Source: Alphaproteobacteria bacterium (lineage in GTDB: Bacteria > Pseudomonadota > Alphaproteobacteria > TMED109). From it: DNA of 64,000 nucleotides. The first letter of the stretch is position 1, and each line of letters begins with the position of its first letter. Both the position numbers and the translations under genes were made by a program. The notes under the pieces are model-generated. The model was not told the DNA's origin. It saw only the letters and a program-made list of their open reading frames with translations, and did not search any database. Location of the stretch: assembly GCA_022824395.1 (NCBI GenBank), contig JAJDZX010000040.1, positions 62,001 through 126,000 of the forward strand, read 5' to 3'. This document shows positions 18,196-27,710 of the stretch, piece by piece.

Positions 18196-19134
18196 GTGCT
18201 GTTCCTGCACCTGGGGGCCGTGGTCGTCGGGATCGGCCTGCTGGTCGGCGGCGGCGAACTGCTGGTGCGCGCCTCCGTCGCCACCGCCACGCGTCTCCGG
18301 GTCGCCCCTTTCGTGATCGGCGCGAGCGTCGTCGCGTTCGGCACCTCGTTCCCCGAGCTCGTCGTGGCGGTGCGGGCCTCGATCGGCAACCACGCGGGCT
18401 TCATCCTGGGGAACGTCGCCGGCTCGAACATCGCCAATGTCCTGCTGGCCGTGGGAGTCGCCGCGGCGTGCCGGCCGCTCGCCGGCGCCCGCGGCCTGCG
18501 CCCCGATGCGCTCGTCATGCTGGCCGCCACGGTGGGCTTCGTGGGACTGGCCCTCTGGGTTGACGTGCTGGGCCGGCTCGGGGGACTCGCGCTGGTCGCG
18601 GCGCTGGCGGCCACGACGATGCACTCCATCCGGCGCGCCGGCGCCGACATGGCGCAGGCGGCGGGCGAGCCGGCGACGCAGTCGCTCGCCTGGAGCGCGG
18701 TCGTGATCGTGGCGAGCCTCGCCATGGTGGCAGGCGGCGCGGAGGCGCTGGTGGCCGGAGCGAGCGGACTCGCCCGCGCGTTCGGCGTGGCCGAGGCGGT
18801 GATCGGGCTGTCCATCGTCGCGATCGGCACGTCGCTGCCCGAGGTCACGGTGACCGCCCTGGCCGCCCTCCGCCGGCAGGGCGGACTGGCGCTGGGCGGC
18901 ATTCTCGGCAGCAACATGTTCAACCTGCTGGGCGTCACGGGCGCCGCCGCCCTCGCGCACCCGCTCGCCATGCAGGGCGTACTCACGCCGCTGGACCTGG
19001 CCGTCCTGCTGGGCACGACCCTGTTCCTCGCGGCGTTTCTCACCCTCGGACGCGCGCTGCACCGCGGAGTCGGTGCGGGGCTGGTGCTCCTGCAGGTCCT
19101 GTACCTCGGCGCGTTATACGCCGGCAGCTACTGA
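18196..19134 (+). CDS. Calcium/sodium antiporter (CaCA, YrbG-type)
   Basis: Integral membrane cation exchanger, 312 aa with about ten helices in two inverted halves. Each half carries the alpha-repeat signature: VVAFGTSFPELVVAV plus GNVAGSNIANVLL in the first, VAIGTSLPEVTVTAL plus GGILGSNMFNLLG in the second. The acidic residues in the GTSxPE motifs bind the ions. GTG 18196 lies 7 bp after sdhB, so it may be read through from the sdh operon. It lacks the long cytoplasmic loop of eukaryotic NCX. The actual ion pair (Ca, Na, K or H) cannot be told from sequence. Confidence 0.92.
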   Translation: MLFLHLGAVVVGIGLLVGGGELLVRASVATATRLRVAPFVIGASVVAFGTSFPELVVAVRASIGNHAGFILGNVAGSNIANVLLAVGVAAACRPLAGARGLRPDALVMLAATVGFVGLALWVDVLGRLGGLALVAALAATTMHSIRRAGADMAQAAGEPATQSLAWSAVVIVASLAMVAGGAEALVAGASGLARAFGVAEAVIGLSIVAIGTSLPEVTVTALAALRRQGGLALGGILGSNMFNLLGVTGAAALAHPLAMQGVLTPLDLAVLLGTTLFLAAFLTLGRALHRGVGAGLVLLQVLYLGALYAGSY

Positions 19135-19185
19135 TACAATTGAGCGCCTTGCTGCGTTAGCGACGTGCCGAACTGGGAGTACGTG

Positions 19186-20294
19186 ATGGATCGAGGAAAG
19201 CTGGCCGTACTGGTCGTTTTGGTGGTCGGGATCGTCATCGGACTTGCGGTGCGCCCCGCCTTGTTCGGCGAGTCGGAAATGACCGCGGGCACGCCCGCAA
19301 CCACGTCCGAAACCGCGGACGCCCCGGCGCCGGTCCGGTGGAAGATGGCGAGCGCGTATGCCGGCACCACGCCGATCATCGGCCCTTCGATGAAGGAGAT
19401 GCTGGAGCGCATCCGCACTGCGTCAAACGGAAGCCTCGACATCCGGTTCTTCGAGCCGGGCGCCCTCGTGCCGCCCCTCGAGATCTTCGACGCCGTCGCC
19501 TCGGGCGGCGTGGATGCCGGCTGGGCGACCCCCGGCTTCTGGGCCGGGAAGGTGCCCGCGCTGCAGCTCTTCGCGTCGATCCCCTTCGGCCCGGCGGCAC
19601 CCGAGTACATGGCGTGGATGTACTTCGGCGGCGGCCAGGAGCTGCTCGACGAGCTGTACCTCAAGCACAACATCAAGAGCACGCTCTGCATGATCCTGCC
19701 GCCCGAGGCGTCCGGATGGTTCCGGCAGGAAATCCGCACGCTCGACGACCTCCGGGGCCTGAAAATGCGGTTCTTCGCGCTGGGCGCCAAGGTCATGGAG
19801 AAGGTCGGGGTATCCACCCAACTGCTCGCCGGCGGCGACATCTACCCGGCCCTGGAGCTGGGAACGATCGACGCGACCGAATTCTCCAGCCCCGCCATCG
19901 ACCGCAATTTCGGTTTCGAGCAGATCGCGAAGTTCTACTACTTCCCGGGCTGGCACCAGCAGTCGACGTGGGCCGACGTGATGTACAACCTGGACGGCTG
20001 GAACGAACTCTCGCTCAGCCAGCAGAGCCTGCTGACGATGGCGTGCGGCGACCTGGTGCAGCGCGGCCTCGCCCAGGGTGAGGCGCTGCAGGTGCCCGCG
20101 CTCGAGTATTTCGAGGAACAGGGCGTCCAGCTGAAGCGCTGGAATGCAGACTTCCTGGACGCCTACAAGACGGCGTGGGAGCAGGTCGCCATCGAGGAGG
20201 CGGAGAAGGACCCCGACTTCGCCAAGGCGCTGGCGTCGCTGACCGAGTTCCGGGAACGTTTCTCGGTCTGGCGCGACCTCGGTTACCTCGACTG

Positions 20295-20295
<1 letters not shown>
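19186..20295 (+). CDS. TRAP transporter substrate-binding protein (DctP/TakP-like), membrane-tethered
   Basis: Solute receptor of the tripartite ATP-independent family, 369 aa. Residues 5-25 are a strong hydrophobic helix without a clean cleavage site. A Thr/Ser/Ala/Pro linker (25-52) separates it from the binding domain starting VRWKMASAYAG, so it is probably anchored to the membrane. The hinge region KMRFFALGAKVMEKVGV followed by GGDIYPALELGTIDATEFSSP and AKFYYFPGWHQQST resembles the alpha-keto-acid binder TakP, but the calcium-contact segment is altered. ATG 19186 has GGGAG 6 nt upstream. No DctQ/DctM membrane genes follow; mmsA overlaps its stop by 1 nt. Confidence 0.88.
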
Positions 20296-21791
<1,496 letters not shown>

Positions 21792-21946
21792 CCGGGCGCG
21801 CCGGCCCGTCCGGGAGCTCGGCGGTTCCATCGCCGGAAGGCGCGCTCGTGCACTCCGGGTCCGCGCCGAGTCTCCGGCGAGATTGACGATCCGGGGGCGG
21901 GCCATACAACATGGGCGCGGCGGCATCCAACCGGGGACATGGGACC

Positions 21947-22450
21947 ATGATCAGGCAACTTCATCACAACGCCTACCGCTGTCGCGATTCGGAAGAGACC
22001 CGGGTCTTCTACGAGGACTTCCTGGGCCTCCCGCTGGCCGAGGCCCTGGCCATCGGGACCACCAAGACGGGCCGGCGGGCGCAGGTGCTGCACACCTTCT
22101 ACCGGCTCGACGACGGCTCCTTCCTCGCGTTCTTCGAAGCGCCGGAAGAGCCGTTCGAGTTCAAGACTCAGCGCGACTTCGACCTTCACATCGCGCTCGA
22201 GGTCTCGCCCGAAGACCTGCAGACGATGCTCGCCAAGGGCAGGAAGGCGGGGATCGAGACCCGGGGACCGTCCGATCACGGCATCGTGGAGTCGATCTAC
22301 TTCCGCGACCCGAACGGTTATGTCATCGAGCTCTGCGCGAAACGCGCCGGCCACGACGACATGCTGGATCCGGACCGGAATGGGGCTCGGGACAAGCTCG
22401 ACGCCTGGCAGCGGGCCAAGGCATCGCCGTCAACCCCGGCCGAGGCGTAA
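21947..22450 (+). CDS. VOC-family (glyoxalase/bleomycin resistance/dioxygenase fold) protein
   Basis: A small metal-dependent-type enzyme, 167 aa. It has one VOC unit with the His in QLHHNAYRC, a His/Glu region DLHIALEV and the terminal Glu in YFRDPNGYVIELCAK, which together can bind a divalent metal. A 30-residue charged tail follows. ATG 21947 is preferred over an upstream in-frame ATG at 21911 because the domain starts immediately after it. It lies 155 bp after mmsA on the same strand and converges with the SDR at 22573. Specific reaction unknown. Confidence 0.85.
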   Translation: MIRQLHHNAYRCRDSEETRVFYEDFLGLPLAEALAIGTTKTGRRAQVLHTFYRLDDGSFLAFFEAPEEPFEFKTQRDFDLHIALEVSPEDLQTMLAKGRKAGIETRGPSDHGIVESIYFRDPNGYVIELCAKRAGHDDMLDPDRNGARDKLDAWQRAKASPSTPAEA

Positions 22451-22572
22451 GGATCGGCAGACCGTTCCCGGGCAGGCGCGGGCGGCGTTGATCGCACCGA
22501 GCCCGCGGCGTCCCGAAACCACTGCTTCCTCCGGTGGACCGGGCGGTCCGGACGGCCGGGTGCGGCGTCCCG

Positions 22573-23355
22573 TCAGAAGGTTCCGCCACGGGCCGCGCGG
22601 CCGCCGTCGACGGTGACGATGATCCCGCTCAGGTAGCTCGCGCGTTCGGACGCGAGGAAGACCACCACGTTCGCGACCTCCTCGACGGAAGCAGCCCGAC
22701 CGAGCGGCGCCTTCGAGAGAAACTCCCGCCACCGCTCGCGGTCACCGAGCTCGGTCTCGGCCTTGCTGGCGAACAGGGAGCGGATGCGGTCGGTCTCGAC
22801 GGCGCCCGGGTTGACGCCGAGGACGCGCACGCCCTGATCGATGCTGGTGCTGCCGACCCCCCGCGTGAACGCCATCAGGGAGGCGTTGCCCGCGGTCCCG
22901 GCAATGTAGTTTGCGTCATAGCTTTCGCCGGCGAGGCCGATCACGTTGACGATCGTGCCGCCGCCGCGCGCCCGCATGCGCGCGAAGTACTGACGGGTGA
23001 TATTGATGTAGCCGAACACCTTCAGGTCCCACGCCTCGCGCCACCTCGAATCGTCGACCTGGTCGACCGAGCCGCCGGGAATCGCGCCGGCATTGTTCAC
23101 CAGGATGTCGACATCACCGCAGCGCTCGGACAGTTCCTCGGCCGATCCGCGGACGGCGAGATCGATGGGATGCACCTGCACGTCCACCTGATGGGCCGCG
23201 CGGATCGCCTGGCCCCGCGTTTCCAGCAGGTCCGCGCTGCGGGCGGCCAGGTGCAGGCTGGCGCCTTCGGCGGCAAATAGCTCGGCGCAACCGAGCCCAA
23301 TTCCCTTTGACGATCCGGTGACCAGCACCGTCTTGCCACGCAGTCCCAAATCCAT
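22573..23355 (-). CDS. SDR-family oxidoreductase with substituted catalytic lysine
   Basis: Classical-size short-chain dehydrogenase (260 aa). The NAD(P)-binding TGSSKGIGLG is at 14-23, DILVNNAG at 84-91 and the C-terminal LSGIIVTVDGGRAARGG is typical. The active-site region reads SYDANYIAGTAGNASLMAF: Tyr is present, but the YxxxK lysine is Thr. Relatives with an AGNA segment in this place exist, so this looks like a subfamily trait rather than a sequencing error. Chemistry may therefore differ from ordinary hydride transfer. It is on the same strand as the AraC gene 131 bp upstream. Substrate unknown. Confidence 0.88.
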   Translation of the reverse strand: MDLGLRGKTVLVTGSSKGIGLGCAELFAAEGASLHLAARSADLLETRGQAIRAAHQVDVQVHPIDLAVRGSAEELSERCGDVDILVNNAGAIPGGSVDQVDDSRWREAWDLKVFGYINITRQYFARMRARGGGTIVNVIGLAGESYDANYIAGTAGNASLMAFTRGVGSTSIDQGVRVLGVNPGAVETDRIRSLFASKAETELGDRERWREFLSKAPLGRAASVEEVANVVVFLASERASYLSGIIVTVDGGRAARGGTF

Positions 23356-23486
23356 GGAGCGTCTCCCGAGCGCACGAAGCCCTTACCTATAGGGGACATG
23401 CCCGCCCGGCGGTAGACCCGCCGGCGCCCATGCCCGGCTGGGGCCCGGTATCCGTGTCGTCGATCAGCGGGTCGAGGTGAAGCCTG

Positions 23487-24491
23487 TCAGCCCCGCCGGC
23501 ACCGTGCATGGCGCAGCGTCGTGGACGGCGCTTCTGCGAAGCGGCGCGCGTATTCCTTGCTGAAGCGCCCGAGGTGTTCGAAGCCGCATTCGAGCGCGAT
23601 GTCGGTCACCGAATCGCCGGGCCCGGCCGCCAGCAGCCGAGCCCGCGCGCCGTCGAGCCGCACCGCACGCAGGAACGCCATCGGTGAGGTGCGGCGGCAG
23701 CTGCGGAAGGCGCGGAACAGCGAACGGCCACTGATGCCCGAGTAGCGGACCAGGTCGTCGATCGACAGCGGCTCCGCGGCATGGGCGCGGATGTAGTCCT
23801 CGACCTCCCGCAGCTGTCGAGGAGCGACATCCGGCGGCCTGTCTTCGAATTGCCGCGAGTAGTTGTGCGGCTGCCCGACGAGCAGGGCCGTCATCAGCGT
23901 GTCTTCCACGTTGGTGACCAATACCGGATGGTCACCCAGCGAGTTGCCCGCCTCGAGGTCGTCCAGCAGGAACCGCAGCACCCGACGGTAGCGATCCCCG
24001 AACTTCGGGCCGAACCGGGGATCGAACGTCAGCGGCGCCGTCAGCGGCGCCCCGGTCAGGACCTGCAGGTGCCGTTCCAGGGCGCGGCGGCGGATCTTCA
24101 CGATCAGTCCGCAGGAGCTGGGCCCGTACTGGATCGACAGCGGCCGCGTGGGCGAGGTGACCATGCCCTGGCGGGGCGTCACGACACAGAGTTCATTGCC
24201 GTTGACATACCGGATCGTGCCCGAGGCCGCGAGCTGGACCAGGTAGAAGATCTCGGTTTCGCCCAGGTCGTAACCGATCTCGGCATCGAAGGAGAGGGCG
24301 CCGACGGAAATCCGCGCCAGCGGAGCCTCGCAGAGCCGGAAGCGGAGGCTGGCCGTCCGATCCGGCAACCGGATCTCGTGGCCGCAGTAGGTGCTGGAGA
24401 TGAATGAAGCCGCCTCATCGGCGCGGTGAGTCGCGGCGATCTGGTAGCGCGAAAGCGGTCGAACCGGGCGAGCTGTCGTCGTCGGACCCAT
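23487..24491 (-). CDS. AraC-family transcriptional regulator
   Basis: A 334-aa activator-type regulator. Residues 1-215 form an AraC-binding-like (cupin-type) sensor domain. The C-terminal 100 residues contain two helix-turn-helix units: LSIDDLVRYSGISGRSLFRAFRSCRRTSP, then DSVTDIALECGFEHLGRFSKEYARRF followed by P-STTLRHAR. It is divergently transcribed from iorAB-like genes, whose promoter region holds a 20-bp tandem direct repeat suited to an AraC protein. The simplest reading is that it controls that operon and perhaps itself and the SDR downstream. Confidence 0.92.
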   Translation of the reverse strand: MGPTTTARPVRPLSRYQIAATHRADEAASFISSTYCGHEIRLPDRTASLRFRLCEAPLARISVGALSFDAEIGYDLGETEIFYLVQLAASGTIRYVNGNELCVVTPRQGMVTSPTRPLSIQYGPSSCGLIVKIRRRALERHLQVLTGAPLTAPLTFDPRFGPKFGDRYRRVLRFLLDDLEAGNSLGDHPVLVTNVEDTLMTALLVGQPHNYSRQFEDRPPDVAPRQLREVEDYIRAHAAEPLSIDDLVRYSGISGRSLFRAFRSCRRTSPMAFLRAVRLDGARARLLAAGPGDSVTDIALECGFEHLGRFSKEYARRFAEAPSTTLRHARCRRG

Positions 24492-24570
24492 GGCGGTTTC
24501 CCCGTTTCAGCATATGAAGCGTGATGCAGAGCGACAAGCAGCCGCCCCGAATCGACGGCCGTCCCGCCGC

Positions 24571-24610
24571 CTGGCGGAATCCGGATACCGCTGGCGCGAT
24601 CCGGATTGCG
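24571..24610. promoter_or_regulatory. Tandem 20-bp direct repeat, candidate AraC operator
   Basis: Positions 24571-24590 and 24591-24610 match at 16 of 20 bases and abut exactly. Each unit contains CTGGCG and the palindrome ATCCGGAT. The 20-bp period (two helical turns) is what adjacent AraC-family half-sites show. It lies midway in the divergent AraC/iorAB intergenic region. Confidence 0.65.
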
Positions 24611-24623
24611 CGCAGTTTCGGCC

Positions 24624-24643
24624 TTGGATTGGGTTGGATTGGG
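24624..24643. repeat. Two tandem copies of TTGGATTGGG
   Basis: Perfect 10-bp tandem duplication 14 bp after the 20-bp repeats and about 70 bp before the iorA-like start. It could be part of the promoter region or a second protein-binding site. Confidence 0.5.
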
Positions 24644-24698
24644 CATGTCACGCGCACTGCTGCGCCGCGCGCAGCCGGGTGCGCCGGAATCAACCTTG

Positions 24699-24706
24699 AG
24701 GAGGAG
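24699..24706 (+). promoter_or_regulatory. Strong ribosome-binding site AGGAGGAG
   Basis: The best Shine-Dalgarno match noticed in the window, 8-10 nt before ATG 24715. It rules out the in-frame TTG at 24709, which would be too close, and suggests high expression of the hydroxylase small subunit. Confidence 0.75.
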
Positions 24707-24714
24707 ATTTGCCG

Positions 24715-25179
24715 ATGGTTGCCTTGACCATCAACGGATACAGCTACCTCGTGGACGCCCCTCCGGATACGCCGCTCCTGTGGGTTATTCGGGAGGAACT
24801 GCGTCTCGCTGGCACGAAATACGGATGCGGAATCGGCCTGTGCGGCTCCTGCACTGTCCACGTCAATGGCGAGGCGGTGCGATCGTGCATGGTCCAGGCC
24901 GGTGATGTCGAAGGGACATCGATCACCACCATCGAGGGCCTGCATTACGCCGACAGCCACCCGGTCCAGCAGGCGTGGGTCGAATTGCAGGTGCCGCAGT
25001 GCGGCTACTGCCAGTCCGGGCAGATCATGCAGGCGGCGGCGCTGATCGCTGCCAATCCCGCGCCCAGCCGGGACGAGATCGTCGAGGCCATGGACGGGAA
25101 CCTGTGCCGCTGCGCAACCTATTCAAGCATCGTCGGCGCCGTCGAACGGGCCGCCCAGATTGCCGGAAGCGAGGCCTGA
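24715..25179 (+). CDS. 2Fe-2S subunit of a molybdenum hydroxylase (IorA-like)
   Basis: Small electron-transfer subunit, 154 aa, of a xanthine-oxidase-family enzyme. The plant-ferredoxin-type cluster is CGIGLCGSCTVHVNGE with the fourth Cys in RSCMVQ. The second, four-helix cluster uses CGYCQSGQIMQA and NLCRCATYSSI. This two-cluster arrangement without FAD matches isoquinoline 1-oxidoreductase alpha and quinol/cytochrome-linked aldehyde dehydrogenases. Its stop is followed by the large-subunit ATG after 1 nt. The motifs identify the superfamily, not the substrate. Confidence 0.92.
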   Translation: MVALTINGYSYLVDAPPDTPLLWVIREELRLAGTKYGCGIGLCGSCTVHVNGEAVRSCMVQAGDVEGTSITTIEGLHYADSHPVQQAWVELQVPQCGYCQSGQIMQAAALIAANPAPSRDEIVEAMDGNLCRCATYSSIVGAVERAAQIAGSEA

Positions 25180-25180
25180 C

Positions 25181-27619
25181 ATGAGTACCAAAGACACGCA
25201 ACTGTCACGACGGGACTTCATCGTCCGGTCGATGGCAACCGGATCGGGGCTCGCGCTCGGCATCGGCTTCACGACCGGCGCGATCCCGGGGGCCCGGGCC
25301 GCCACGGAAGCGGCGGAGGCCTTCACGCCTTCCATCTGGTTCACGATGATGCCGAACGGCCATACCACCGTCCATATCGTGAAGTCCGAGATGGGCCAGC
25401 ACATCGGCACCGCGCTCGCCCAGATCGTGGCCGACGAACTCGAGGTGGACTGGCAGCACGTGACGCTCGACTACCCGGAGGGGAGTGCCGAGAACTTCGC
25501 CGTGTACGGCCTCGCCTACACCGTGAACAGCGGCAGCGTCACCACCGAGTTTGACCGTCTGTCGCGCTCCGGGGCCGCGGGCCGCATCGCGCTCGTCGAG
25601 GCGGGCACCGCGCTCCTCGGGACGAACGTCGAGGACGCGGTCGCGGCCAACAGCCGGGTCACCGACAGCGTGTCCGGGCGGTCGATCGCGTACAGCGAAA
25701 TCCTCTCGCAGACGACCATCGAGCGGCGGTTCGCGTACCCCGACGACTTCCGCGACATCCCGCGCAAGGACCCGGCCGACTACAAGATCATCGGGCAGTC
25801 GATGCCCGCGCACGACATTCCCTCGAAGACCAACGGCAGCGCGCGCTACGGGATCGACGTGTTCATCCCGAACATGGCCTACGGCGCCCTGGTGCTGCCG
25901 CGGGCACGGTACGGAGCGAAGGCGCTGTCGGTCGACGACACCAAGGCGCAGTCCATCCCCGGCTACATCCAGGCCGTCACCGTGGACGACAGCTTCGGCA
26001 AGTGCACCGGCTGGGTCGTCGCGATTGCGGAGACGTTCCCGGCCGCGATGAACGCGGCCAAGGCGCTCGAGGTCGAATGGGACGCCGGTCCCCACGGCGA
26101 CGTGTCGCTGGAGGGGCTGCTCACGGAGTACCGGGCCCTCCAGGCGGATCCCGAAATGGGGGCCCCGTGGGTGGACCAGGGTGACGTCGACGGCAGCCTG
26201 GCCAACGCCGACGAAGTGCTGGAGGCCGAGTACACCACCGACATGGTGGTGCACGCGACCATGGAGCCGCTCAACGCCACCGTGCACCGGGTCGGGGACA
26301 CCTGGCACGTGCACACCGGCACGCAGAGCACGTCATTCGCCCGGATGACCCTTACCGCCTACCTCGCGCACTTCCTCGGCCAGCCCGCGGAGGAGATCAA
26401 GGTGGTGGTGCACCAGCGCGTGCTGGGCGGCGGCTTCGGCGGAAAACAGGACTACGACGAGATTCTCGCCGCAGCCTACTGCTCTCACCAGGTCGCCCGG
26501 CCGGTCAAGCTGATCCAGACCCGCGAGACCACCTTCGCCACCAGCTTCCCGCGGACGCCGACGCTCCACAAGCTGCGCGGCTCCATCCAGGGCGGCGCCT
26601 TCACCGCCATGCAGCACGACATCGTGTGCGGCTACATGGGTCCGCGGTTCTCCGTGGGCAAGGCATACGGGAGCGACTGGCTCCAGCTGGATGCGGACGA
26701 CGGCTCGGGCCGCGACATCGACCAATGGTCGATCGGCGGCAGCGACCATTGGTACACGCTGGCCAACCACCGGGTGCGCGCCATCAATCACGACCAGACC
26801 ACCTGGGCCGTGCAGGCGTCGGCTCTCCGGACCGTCTCCAATTCGTACAACTACTTCGTGGTGGAATCGTTCCTCGACGAGGTGGCCCACCGCCTGGGCA
26901 AGGACCCGCTGGATCTCCGTCTCTCGATGCTGACGGGCGAAGGCGGCAGCCGCGGCATTCCCAACGCCGGCTACGAACCCGGCACCGGCTCCGACTATTA
27001 CATGGACCGGCTGTGGATTTCGCTGCCCTGGCCCGCCGAGAACAGCTGGATCCCCTACGAGTCGGCGACGGTCGGCGGCGCCAAGCGGCTGGCCAATGTC
27101 CTTCGGGTCGCCGCCGGCAAGGCGGGATACGGCAAGCGCATGCCGAAGAACCACGGCATGGGCCTCGCCGTCTCGGCCGCCGAGGAACGGCAGAGCCCGA
27201 CCTGGGTGGCCGGGGTCGCCGAGGTCGCGGTGGATCCGGAAAGCGGCGAGATCGACTTGCAGAAGCTCACGATTGCCATGGACATGGGGATCGCGATCAA
27301 CCCCGTCAACGCCGTCGCCCAGATCAAGGGCGCGGCGCTCTGGGGGGCAAGTCAGGTGCTGAGCGAACGCCTTACCGTCAAGGACGGTGCCTTCGAACAG
27401 CACAACTTCGACACCTACCTGCCGATCCGGTTGAGCCAGGTGCCCGAGATCGACGTCGAGATCGTCGAGTCGGGGAACCACCCGAGCGGCGTGGGCGAGC
27501 CCTCGTCGACCGTGGTCGCGCCGGCCGTGGCCAACGCGGTGTTCAACGCCGTGGGGGTGCGCATGCGGCACATGCCCATCACGGCGGACGCGGTGAAGGC
27601 TGCCATCCAGGCAACCTGA
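25181..27619 (+). CDS. Molybdopterin large subunit of a molybdenum hydroxylase (IorB-like)
   Basis: An 812-aa catalytic subunit. A Tat signal (SRRDFIVRSMATGSGLALGIGF with twin Arg) shows that the folded complex is exported to the periplasm. The cofactor segments include QRVLGGGFGGKQDYDE, and the C-terminal GVGEPSSTVVAPAVANAV contains the invariant active-site Glu. The split domain order matches isoquinoline 1-oxidoreductase beta rather than xanthine dehydrogenase. No XdhC-type maturation factor or cytochrome subunit is adjacent, so the electron acceptor is encoded elsewhere. Likely controlled by the divergent AraC protein. Substrates could be N-heterocycles or aldehydes. Confidence 0.92.
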   Translation: MSTKDTQLSRRDFIVRSMATGSGLALGIGFTTGAIPGARAATEAAEAFTPSIWFTMMPNGHTTVHIVKSEMGQHIGTALAQIVADELEVDWQHVTLDYPEGSAENFAVYGLAYTVNSGSVTTEFDRLSRSGAAGRIALVEAGTALLGTNVEDAVAANSRVTDSVSGRSIAYSEILSQTTIERRFAYPDDFRDIPRKDPADYKIIGQSMPAHDIPSKTNGSARYGIDVFIPNMAYGALVLPRARYGAKALSVDDTKAQSIPGYIQAVTVDDSFGKCTGWVVAIAETFPAAMNAAKALEVEWDAGPHGDVSLEGLLTEYRALQADPEMGAPWVDQGDVDGSLANADEVLEAEYTTDMVVHATMEPLNATVHRVGDTWHVHTGTQSTSFARMTLTAYLAHFLGQPAEEIKVVVHQRVLGGGFGGKQDYDEILAAAYCSHQVARPVKLIQTRETTFATSFPRTPTLHKLRGSIQGGAFTAMQHDIVCGYMGPRFSVGKAYGSDWLQLDADDGSGRDIDQWSIGGSDHWYTLANHRVRAINHDQTTWAVQASALRTVSNSYNYFVVESFLDEVAHRLGKDPLDLRLSMLTGEGGSRGIPNAGYEPGTGSDYYMDRLWISLPWPAENSWIPYESATVGGAKRLANVLRVAAGKAGYGKRMPKNHGMGLAVSAAEERQSPTWVAGVAEVAVDPESGEIDLQKLTIAMDMGIAINPVNAVAQIKGAALWGASQVLSERLTVKDGAFEQHNFDTYLPIRLSQVPEIDVEIVESGNHPSGVGEPSSTVVAPAVANAVFNAVGVRMRHMPITADAVKAAIQAT

Positions 27620-27633
27620 TCCCGTCGCTGCAG

Positions 27634-27667
27634 CCGGAGCCACGCGGCCCTGGCCGCGCGGCTCCGG
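27634..27667 (+). terminator. Long GC hairpin after the hydroxylase operon
   Basis: CCGGAGCC and GGCTCCGG (8 bp) enclose a mismatch and a further CGCGGCC/GGCCGCG stem (7 bp) with a tiny loop, ending 44 bp before the amidase ATG. No T-run follows, so it may be a Rho-assisted terminator or an mRNA end protector. Confidence 0.5.
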
Positions 27668-27710
27668 TACTGCATGATCGCAGCGAACGTCCTCCCTGGT
27701 GCAGCACGCG

